Assembly: GCA_963766005.1 (NCBI GenBank)
Contig: CAVXYG010000016.1
Span: 1-46,553 of the forward strand
Source of the DNA: CAVXYG01 sp963766005
GTDB taxonomy: Bacteria; Actinomycetota; Actinomycetes; S36-B12; GCA-2699445
DNA: 46,553 nucleotides
Reading direction: 5' to 3'
Below, piece after piece: positions 40,864 to 46,553 of this stretch. Under the pieces are notes generated by a model. It saw only the letters and a list, made by a program, of their open reading frames with translations. It was not told where the DNA came from and ran no database searches. Position numbers and translations under genes: made by a program. Every line of letters begins with the position of its first letter. Position 1 is the first letter of the stretch.

Positions 40864-42234
40864 ATGGACGACACAGTCCGCCAGCACAAGGTCGTGCTCA
40901 CCGAGGACGAGATGCCGACGACCTGGTACAACATCGTGGCGGACCTGCCGCAGCCGCCGCCGCCGCCGCTGCACCCGGGGACGCATGAGCCGATCGGGCC
41001 CGAAGCCCTCGAGCCGCTGTTCCCGATGGACTTGATCATGCAGGAGGTGGCGACCGACCGGTACCTGGAGATCCCCGGTGGAGTGCTCGACGTCTACCGC
41101 CAGTGGCGGCCGTCCCCGCTGTATCGCGCCCACCGCCTGGAGCAGGCCCTCGGCACGCCGGCGCGCATCTACTACAAGTGGGAGGGCGTCAGTCCGGCGG
41201 GTTCGCACAAGACGAACACCTCCGTGCCGCAGGCGTACTACAACGCCAAGGCGGGGATCCACAAGATCACCACCGAGACAGGTGCCGGCCAGTGGGGCAC
41301 GGCGCTGGCGTTCGCCGGGGCCCTGTACGGCATCGATATCGACATCTGGCAGGTCGGCGCCTCCTACGACCAGAAGCCCTACCGCCGGATCATGATGGAG
41401 ACCTTCGGCGGCACGGTCCACCGCTCTCCGTCGCTGCTCACGGCGGCCGGCCGTGCCGAGCTTGAGCGAAACCCGGACCACCCGGGGTCGCTCGGACTGG
41501 CCATCTCTGAGGCGGTGGAGGTCGCTGCCCAGGATCCAGGCGTCAAGTACGCCCTCGGCTCGGTGCTCAACCACGTGCTGCTGCACCAGACGATCATCGG
41601 CGAGGAGGCACTGCTGCAGTTCGCCAAGATCGGCGAGAAGCCCGACCTCATCGTGGGGTGCACCGGCGGCGGCTCGAACTTCGCCGGGCTGTCGTTCCCC
41701 TTCCTGCGGGAGAAGATGGCCGGGGCGATGTCCCCGGTGATCCGAGCGGTGGAACCGGCGTCCTGCCCGAGCCTGACGCGGGGTGTGTACGCCTACGATT
41801 TCGGCGACCTCGCGGGCTTGACGCCGCTGATGAAGATGCACACGCTGGGGCACGACTTCATCCCCGACCCCATCCATGCCGGCGGGCTGCGCTACCACGG
41901 CATGGCACCGCTCATTTCGCACATCTACGAGCTGGGGCTGATGGAGGCGCTGGCGGTGCCGCAGACGGAGTGCTTCTCGGCTGCGATCCAGTTCGCGCGG
42001 ACCGAAGGCATCGTGCCCGCGCCGGAGCCCACCCACGCCCTCGCGGCAGCGATCCGGGAGGCCCAGGCCTGCAAGGAGACCGGGGAGGAGAAGGTGATCC
42101 TGACCGCGCTGTGCGGCCACGGCCACTTCGACATGGCCGCCTACGACGCCTACCTCAGCGGCCACATGACGGATGAGCAGGTCACCGACGAGCGCTTTGC
42201 TCCTTCGCTGGCCGGGATCCCGGCGCTGACGTAG
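40864..42234 (+). CDS. trpB: Tryptophan synthase beta chain, type 2 (TrpB2)
   Basis: 456 residues, the longer TrpB2 type (about 450) rather than the 390-residue TrpB1. PLP lysine in SHKTNT (K116), preceded by YYKWEGVSPAG; the cofactor-phosphate loop is GCTGGGSN (about 270-277). The N-terminal extension WYNIVADLPQPPPPPLHPGT and the (IP)RPSPLYRAHRL region are TrpB2 marks. It condenses indole with serine; TrpB2 enzymes may act without TrpA on free indole or on phosphoserine. GGGAGG seven bases before the ATG. No trpA, trpC or other trp genes lie in the window, so it is an orphan and may be a scavenging enzyme. Confidence 0.92.
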   Translation: MDDTVRQHKVVLTEDEMPTTWYNIVADLPQPPPPPLHPGTHEPIGPEALEPLFPMDLIMQEVATDRYLEIPGGVLDVYRQWRPSPLYRAHRLEQALGTPARIYYKWEGVSPAGSHKTNTSVPQAYYNAKAGIHKITTETGAGQWGTALAFAGALYGIDIDIWQVGASYDQKPYRRIMMETFGGTVHRSPSLLTAAGRAELERNPDHPGSLGLAISEAVEVAAQDPGVKYALGSVLNHVLLHQTIIGEEALLQFAKIGEKPDLIVGCTGGGSNFAGLSFPFLREKMAGAMSPVIRAVEPASCPSLTRGVYAYDFGDLAGLTPLMKMHTLGHDFIPDPIHAGGLRYHGMAPLISHIYELGLMEALAVPQTECFSAAIQFARTEGIVPAPEPTHALAAAIREAQACKETGEEKVILTALCGHGHFDMAAYDAYLSGHMTDEQVTDERFAPSLAGIPALT

Positions 42235-42362
42235 CCGGGCGCGGCGGTCGCTGGAGATCCTGGGGGCGCCGTCGCCGTGCGTCAGCGGATCCCCGGCTGC
42301 CCGGCTCGAGGACCGAGCGGGTTCGTCGGGCTCGGGGCGATGCTCTGGCCGCACAACGACCT

Positions 42363-42385
42363 GACGGTCACGCTGGGTGACCGTC
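42363..42385. terminator. Nine-base-pair inverted repeat, possible terminator
   Basis: GACGGTCAC, five-base loop, GTGACCGTC. It lies 129 bases after trpB2. It could be a terminator or a dyad binding site. Confidence 0.5.
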
Positions 42386-42500
42386 GGGGCGTCCAGGGCG
42401 ACACTTGGGCGGCCGGATCGGCCTCAGCGCGCGCTCAACCCTGGCTCATCATGCTGCGAGAGATCGGGCAGGCGGGACGGCGGCTCCAGACCGGCTGAAG

Positions 42501-42522
42501 CGGGCGCGTCATACCGCGCCCG
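42501..42522. terminator. Hairpin terminator of the toxin-antitoxin operon
   Basis: CGGGCGCG, six-base loop, CGCGCCCG: a perfect eight-base-pair stem 26 bases beyond the toxin stop on the minus strand. Confidence 0.65.
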
Positions 42523-42547
42523 ACTCGCGGCGACGTGACGCGGGTGC

Positions 42548-42811
42548 TCAGTAGATGCCGGATCGGTGCCCGAGCGTGATCGCGATGATGACCAGGTCAT
42601 CGTCGCGGACCTCGACCAGGACGCGGTAGTCACCGATGCGGTACCGCCAGTAGCCGGCGAGATCCCCAGTAAGGCCCTTGCCCCGCGAGCGTGGATCGTC
42701 GAGTTCGCACACCTCGTCGAGATAGGCCTTGACGCGACGTAGCACCTGTCGATCCAGTTTGCGTGCTGCCTTGTCGAACTGAGGTGAGGTCTCAAGCCCC
42801 CATCGACTCAC
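42548..42811 (-). CDS. RelE/ParE-type toxin
   Basis: 87 residues. The pattern QFDKAARKLDRQVLRRVKAYLDEVCELDDPRSRGKGLTGDLAGYWRYRIGDYRVLVEVRDDDLVIIAITLGHRSGIY is the RelE/StbE fold: two helices then four strands, with the basic K, R, R and the terminal YRIGDYR and LGHR residues that contact mRNA in RelE. It should cleave mRNA on the ribosome; a ParE-type gyrase target is less likely because the C-terminal HR is retained. ATG overlaps the antitoxin stop (ATGA), the usual antitoxin-first order. Confidence 0.9.
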   Translation of the reverse strand: MSRWGLETSPQFDKAARKLDRQVLRRVKAYLDEVCELDDPRSRGKGLTGDLAGYWRYRIGDYRVLVEVRDDDLVIIAITLGHRSGIY

Positions 42812-43029
42812 ACGCCCAACTCATCCCACAGCTGGCGCGCGGGTCGAGACTTCTTCCCGGATGCCTCCCACTCCCGGACTGCCTCATCGGCCCAGTACAG
42901 CTCCTCCAACTCATCGAGGTGAGCCTCGATCGCCTGGCGGACATAAAAGGTCTTGGAGCGCCCAGTGCGCGCAGCCAGAGCATCCAGACGTGCCTCTGCT
43001 TCTGCGGTCAGCCGAACGGACAGCGGCAT
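42808..43029 (-). CDS. Ribbon-helix-helix antitoxin (DUF6290/RelB type)
   Basis: 73 residues from ATG 43029, ribosome site AGGAGG eight bases upstream. The N-terminal 45 residues are a ribbon-helix-helix: MPLSVRLTAEAEARLDALAARTGRSKTFYVRQAIEAHL, which binds DNA as a dimer. The C-terminal 30 (AVREWEASGKKSRPARQLWDELGV) should wrap the toxin. Overlap with the toxin is four bases. A palindrome upstream is a likely operator for self-repression. Confidence 0.9.
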   Translation of the reverse strand: MPLSVRLTAEAEARLDALAARTGRSKTFYVRQAIEAHLDELEELYWADEAVREWEASGKKSRPARQLWDELGV

Positions 43030-43045
43030 CAGATCACCTCCTGCG

Positions 43046-43060
43046 ATACATGTAGTGTAT
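43046..43060. promoter_or_regulatory. Palindromic operator of the toxin-antitoxin operon
   Basis: ATACA-TGTAG-TGTAT: a five-base-pair dyad in the only A/T-rich patch near the antitoxin, 17 bases upstream of its ATG. The minus strand TACACT inside it fits a -10 box, so a bound RHH dimer would block transcription. Confidence 0.5.
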
Positions 43061-43922
43061 GCCTGCTGCGGTGCCGGTCCAACGATCAGGCGTACCCGAG
43101 TCGCGACGCGGTCCTCGACCGTTGCCTGCAGCGGAGAGCGGGCCCACCACTCCGCCAACAACTACGTGGCAGCGGGGGGCCATGCCCGCGGCAAGAGTGC
43201 GCCCAGCTCGCGGCTGCCTCTGCTACACGCCAATCATGCTCGGCCTAGCCGTCGCCGCATCCGCGTCCGCTCGCCTGCGTGGGATCCGCCCGCGTTCGGA
43301 GGCGATATGTGGGGCACCAGCGGCCTTGGAGCCAAGGTCATGTGACTCGGGGAGCGATGCTTGCCCTGATGCGCCCGGCGATGCCCCCCCACGTCATCGA
43401 GCCGCCTTGAAACGACGTCCATCACGAGCGTGTACGCCCCATCGTTGGTCAGGGTGAGCCGATAGCCGTTGAGTCCCGCTCCTCGATCGCCAGCTCGGTG
43501 CCGTTGATCTGCACCAGACTCTTCTGGGTGTCCGGCTTCGCAGTCATTCCCCCGCCAGCCCTGGGCACGGCCACTGCTTCTTGCGCGCTCCGTCGATTGC
43601 CGGGGACCGCAAGTGCCAGAGGCCCTCATGCCAGCACCGAAGAAGGCGTCTATGGCGCGCAGGCTCGGCGACGCCGCACCACAGGTGCGCTCGGTGAACT
43701 CTGGTGGCCGGGGCGCAGGGTTTGGGAGGCCAGAGACCGCGCCGCCCTAGCCGCGACCCCCGCAGGAGTTGCGCGTGGGGCGCTCGTGCGCCGCCCCCTG
43801 GCTGCATTCGGGACGTCTGGCCGTGGCGATCGGTGGTCCACCGCAGCACGATGGAGCCGTCCTGACTCTGGAGGTGGTTCCGGTGCTTGCGGTGCCGACA
43901 CGAGGGGTTCTTCTGCGCCTTG
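43061..43922. other. 862-base gap between the toxin-antitoxin operon and the IS21 element
   Basis: No intact gene is supported. One frameshifted short gene may lie at 43391-43547 on the minus strand. A minus-strand frame close to the element (43920-43780) is Lys/His/Arg-rich and lacks a start. The region holds no tRNA that I can recognise. Confidence 0.35.
43391..43547 (-). pseudogene. Possible short gene split by a frameshift
   Basis: From ATG 43547 (GGGGGA six bases upstream) the product begins MTAKPDTQKSLVQINGTELAIEERD and then hits a stop after about seven more codons, while the adjacent frame continues as LNGYRLTLTNDGAYTLVMDVVSRRLDDV. Joined near 43472 they make a coherent beta-rich protein of at least 50 residues. 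I do not recognise it; a single indel in the sequence would restore it. Confidence 0.3.
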
Positions 43923-43940
43923 TGTTTAGCCCAGGCTTTC

Positions 43941-43990
43941 GGTAGCACAGGTGGGTCGATCCGGTAGCAGGTGTGGGTGTATCTGGTAGC
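43941..43990 (+). repeat. Left-end transposase-binding boxes of the IS21 element
   Basis: GGTAGC at 43941, 43963 and 43985, exactly 22 bases apart, each followed by a G-rich (GTGGG-like) segment. Confidence 0.85.
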
Positions 43991-44058
43991 ACCGGGGCTG
44001 GTCAAGGATTGCCTTCGCCCGCGGCCAACGGATGGTTGCGGCGGATGGAAGGAACCCG

Positions 44059-45693
44059 ATGGCTGACTACCGGCTGATCATGACGCTGCTCGTGCAGCAG
44101 CGTCCGTACCGGCAGATCGAGGTGATGGCGGGCTGTTCGCACCGTGCGATCGCGAGGGCCCGCCGTGTGCTCGAGGCGGAGCGGTTGAGCACTGCCGCGC
44201 AGATCGAAGCGCTCACCGCCGAGGACCTGGACCGGCTCTTCGCCGACGGGAGGAAGGCCGTCTCGGAGGATTTCGTGCCGGTCGATGTGGAGAAGGTCGT
44301 GGCTGCGCGCGTGGGGTCGAAGAAGCCGCCGTTGAAGGTGCTGTGGGCGCGGTACCTGCAGTCCGGGGACGTCCCGGGCGCACGGTTCTACGGCTACGAC
44401 CGGTTCTGCGAGATCGTCACCGGCCATGTGCGCACGCATGACCTGACGGCCCCGATCATCCATGTGCCGGGGCACACGATGCAGGTGGACTGGGCGGGCA
44501 CCCGGATGCAGCTGACCGACCCGGTCAGCCGGCGGGCGACGGCGGTGTCGGTCTTCGTCGCCTCGCTGCCCTACTCCGGGCTCGTGTTCGCCCTCGGCTA
44601 TCTGGATGAGCAGCAGCCGGCCTGGCTGGATGCCCACAGGCGGGCGTTCGAGTACATCGGCGGTGTCCCGCTGGTGGTGGTCCCGGACAACGCATCGACG
44701 GCGTCGAACCAGATCAGCAGGGCCGAGCGCGCCCGCGACGTGAACGCCGCCTACGCCGAGTTCCTCGAGCACTACCGGACCGCCGCGGTCCCCACGCGCT
44801 CGTCCCGGCCGCGCGACAAGGGGCACGTCGAAGCGGGGGTGAAGGTCGTCACCAACTGGGTGATCCACTACCTGGCCGACCGCACGTTCGCGTCGCTGGA
44901 CGAGCTGAACGCGGCGATCGCCGAGCAGGTCGAGGCCATCAACGACAAGACCCCCTTCCGGGGCGAGGCGCGCAGCCGCCGGGACTGGTTCGAGCACAGC
45001 GAACGCCGAGAGCTGCTCGAACTGCCGCAGCAGCGGTGGGAGCCGGTGGCGTGGCGCAAGGCGAAGGTGCACCGGGACTGGCACATCCAGATCGACACCG
45101 TCAAGTACTCCGTGCCCTTCCGGTTCGCCGGCCTCGGCGTCGACGTGCGCATCATCGGCGACACCCTCGACGTGATCGCCGACGGCGAGATCATCGCGAC
45201 GCACCGGCGCGGCCGGCGCAGGAACGGCTACGTCACCGACCCCGAGCACCAGCCCGCGCACCTGAAGGACAGCACGGACCTGTGGACGCGCGCCTACTTC
45301 CTGCGCCAGGCCGCGAAAGTCGGCCCGGGAACGGTCGCCGCGCTCACACGGCTGCTCGACGGGAAGAAGATCGAGGCGCAGGGCTTCCGCTCCTGCATGA
45401 ACATCCTCGAACTCGGCAGGCGCGGAAACCGGGCGCTGCTGGAGCAGGCATGCCGCGAGCTCACCGACGAGGACCGGCAGATCACCTACACCGCGGTGAA
45501 GAACCGCATCACCGGGCTCCGCGCGCAGCAGGACCAGAGGCCCGGGACCGACCCCGCAGGCAGACGCCCCGACCCGCTGTCGCCACCGGATCGCAGTGCC
45601 GCGCGGGACACCAGCCGCGCCTACCTGGCGGGGGCCTCCGCGTTCAGCCTCGAAGCGCTCACCGGGGCGGGGACGCAGGCCGACGATGCGTGA
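44059..45693 (+). CDS. istA: IS21-family transposase IstA
   Basis: 544 residues. A helix-turn-helix start (YRLIMTLLVQQRPYRQIEVMAGCSHRAIARARR) recognises the terminal boxes. The DDE catalytic core follows: first Asp in MQVDWAGT (about 138-145), second in VVPDNAST (about 213-220), Glu in KGHVEAGVK (about 255-263). The C-terminal third is the beta-barrel and helical tail of IstA. ATG 44059 follows AAGGAA; a GTG/ATG nine codons upstream is possible. Intact by all visible motifs. It overlaps istB by eight bases. Confidence 0.94.
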   Translation: MADYRLIMTLLVQQRPYRQIEVMAGCSHRAIARARRVLEAERLSTAAQIEALTAEDLDRLFADGRKAVSEDFVPVDVEKVVAARVGSKKPPLKVLWARYLQSGDVPGARFYGYDRFCEIVTGHVRTHDLTAPIIHVPGHTMQVDWAGTRMQLTDPVSRRATAVSVFVASLPYSGLVFALGYLDEQQPAWLDAHRRAFEYIGGVPLVVVPDNASTASNQISRAERARDVNAAYAEFLEHYRTAAVPTRSSRPRDKGHVEAGVKVVTNWVIHYLADRTFASLDELNAAIAEQVEAINDKTPFRGEARSRRDWFEHSERRELLELPQQRWEPVAWRKAKVHRDWHIQIDTVKYSVPFRFAGLGVDVRIIGDTLDVIADGEIIATHRRGRRRNGYVTDPEHQPAHLKDSTDLWTRAYFLRQAAKVGPGTVAALTRLLDGKKIEAQGFRSCMNILELGRRGNRALLEQACRELTDEDRQITYTAVKNRITGLRAQQDQRPGTDPAGRRPDPLSPPDRSAARDTSRAYLAGASAFSLEALTGAGTQADDA

Positions 45694-46456
45694 CCAGCAC
45701 CTCACCGACGACGACATGCCCCTGTTCACCAGGCTGCGGATGACCGCATTCGGGGAAGCCGTCATCGACATCGCCAACGACCCGAAATGCGACGAGTGGA
45801 CGTTCTCCCAGAAGATCCGCCACGCTCTGGAACGAGAGACCGCCGCCCGCGGCGAACGGCGCCTGCTGAAACTCCTGAAGTCCTCGCGGACCCCGAACCC
45901 GGCCGCCTGCGTCGAAGACATCCACTACCTGCACGGCAGGAGCATCAACAGGGACGTCGTCGCCCGGCTCGCGGCCTGCCACTGGATCGACCGGGCCACG
46001 AACCTCGTGATCCTGGGCACCTCCAGCGTCGGGAAGTCGTACCTGGCGCAAGCACTCGTCAACGCCGCCTGCCGGCGCGACTACACCGCCCGCTACTACC
46101 GCCTCGACGACCTCGCCAACCGGCTCGCCGTCCTCCAGCAGGCCGACGCCCAACGACTGCGCTTCCTCGACGAGCTCAACGCCTGCGACCTGCTCGTGCT
46201 CGACGACTTCCTCACCACCCCCATCACCAGCGCAACGGCGGCGCAGCTGCTCAACATCCTCGCCGCGCGAGAGGGGCGCGGCTCCACCGCTGTCACCTCC
46301 CAGTTCGACCCCGAGGACTGGTACAAGTCCCTCCACGACGCCGTCATCGCGGAGTCCATCCTGAACCGGATCGTCTCCAACGCCGAGATCGTGCAACTCG
46401 ACGGACCGAACATGCGCCGCCACACCTCGGCAGCCACGACCGCCACGCAGAACTGA
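45686..46456 (+). CDS. istB: IS21 transposition helper ATPase IstB
   Basis: 256 residues. AAA+ protein related to DnaC: N-terminal helical part (DMPLFTRLRMTAFGEAVIDIAND), then Walker A GTSSVGKS at about 111-118 and Walker B LLVLDDF near 170, sensor region VTSQFDPEDWY. It assembles on DNA and brings IstA to target sites. ATG 45686 overlaps the istA stop by eight bases, so translation is coupled or programmed by reinitiation. Confidence 0.93.
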   Translation: MRDQHLTDDDMPLFTRLRMTAFGEAVIDIANDPKCDEWTFSQKIRHALERETAARGERRLLKLLKSSRTPNPAACVEDIHYLHGRSINRDVVARLAACHWIDRATNLVILGTSSVGKSYLAQALVNAACRRDYTARYYRLDDLANRLAVLQQADAQRLRFLDELNACDLLVLDDFLTTPITSATAAQLLNILAAREGRGSTAVTSQFDPEDWYKSLHDAVIAESILNRIVSNAEIVQLDGPNMRRHTSAATTATQN

Positions 46457-46486
46457 CAGCCCGTCAACAGCACGGGCTGGGAAACC

Positions 46487-46536
46487 GCTACCCGGTGTCC
46501 CCGCCCGTGCTACCGGATCAACCCACCCGCGCTACC
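46487..46536 (-). repeat. Right-end transposase-binding boxes of the IS21 element
   Basis: GCTACC (GGTAGC on the minus strand) at 46487, 46509 and 46531, again 22 bases apart, mirroring the left end. Confidence 0.85.
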
Positions 46537-46553
46537 GAAAGGCTCGGCTTAAC

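Larger units (their letters stand above)
43923..46553 (+). mobile_element. IS21-family insertion sequence, nearly complete
   Basis: The element carries istA and istB in the usual overlapping order. The left end starts at TGTTTAGCC (43923); the right end, read as its complement, is GTTAAGCC from 46553, so only the final base (expected A, making TG...CA termini) lies outside the window. The 23-base terminal inverted repeats match at most positions. Three 22-bp-phased GGTAGC boxes lie inside each end. Size about 2.63 kb, normal for IS21. Target-site duplication cannot be checked. Confidence 0.9.

Noticed and set aside
42277..42498. Small open frame of 73 codons downstream of trpB2
   Set aside because: No ribosome site, weak codon bias, and it contains the hairpin at 42363-42385.
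44002..45921. Open frame of over 600 codons on the minus strand
   Set aside because: Antisense to istA; no domain.

Overview
The window is very GC-rich (about 70% by eye), with strong GC bias at third codon positions, frequent GTG starts and many start/stop overlaps. Several genes have a TANNNT box only 6-7 bases before the start codon, which is typical of leaderless transcription in Actinomycetota. The protein content fits an actinobacterium: a PASTA-less Ser/Thr kinase with an FHA partner, LLM flavin oxidoreductase, DUF2157, DUF202, DUF427, septum-formation domain, YyaL/SSP411, type 2 TrpB and a HupB/H1-like Lys-Ala-Pro tail. I cannot name a genus.

Layout. 1-3.2 kb: FHA protein and Ser/Thr kinase with a peptidoglycan-binding ectodomain (minus). 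3.2-5 kb: membrane-anchored serine hydrolase and a dehydrogenase remnant. 5.1-8.3 kb: SNF2 helicase coupled to a SWIM zinc-finger protein (plus); the helicase 5' end looks frameshifted. 8.4-9.7 kb: an IS3-type transposase remnant with a 200-bp tandem duplication and 29-bp repeats, then a frameshifted unknown gene. 9.7-11.4 kb: two translationally coupled genes of unknown function. 11.5-13.2 kb: hydrolase and TPR remnants, a 25-bp repeat array and an aquaporin. 13.5-17.9 kb: septum-formation-domain protein, LLM oxidoreductase, and a DUF2157/lipid-anchored-like pair. 18-20.2 kb: truncated DUF2254 and TetR genes abutting, then a DEAD-box RNA helicase. 20.4-23.6 kb: acyltransferase-VanZ-polytopic EEP operon. 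23.7-31.2 kb: AI-2E exporter, enoyl-CoA hydratase, thioesterase, DUF427, nicotinate phosphoribosyltransferase, DUF202 pair, cation efflux. 31.4-40.6 kb: acyl-CoA dehydrogenase, an H1-like-tailed saccharopine-dehydrogenase-like reductase, YaaA, FAD amine-oxidase-like protein, SSP411-like protein and a degraded ABC ATPase. 40.9-43 kb: orphan TrpB2 and a RelE/RHH toxin-antitoxin operon. 43.9-46.55 kb: a nearly complete IS21-family element that reaches the last base of the window.

Most intact genes are chromosomal housekeeping or lipid-metabolism genes in one- to three-gene operons. The gaps hold an unusual number of gene fragments (dehydrogenase, IS3 transposase, alpha/beta hydrolase, TPR regulator, DUF2254, TetR, ABC ATPase). 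Some could be sequencing indels, but the abutting truncations cannot be explained that way and point to past deletions. I did not find a defence island, CRISPR array, prophage or biosynthetic cluster. The most unusual items are the H1-like tail fused to an enzyme, the unknown coupled gene pair at 9667-11405, and the repeat expansions.
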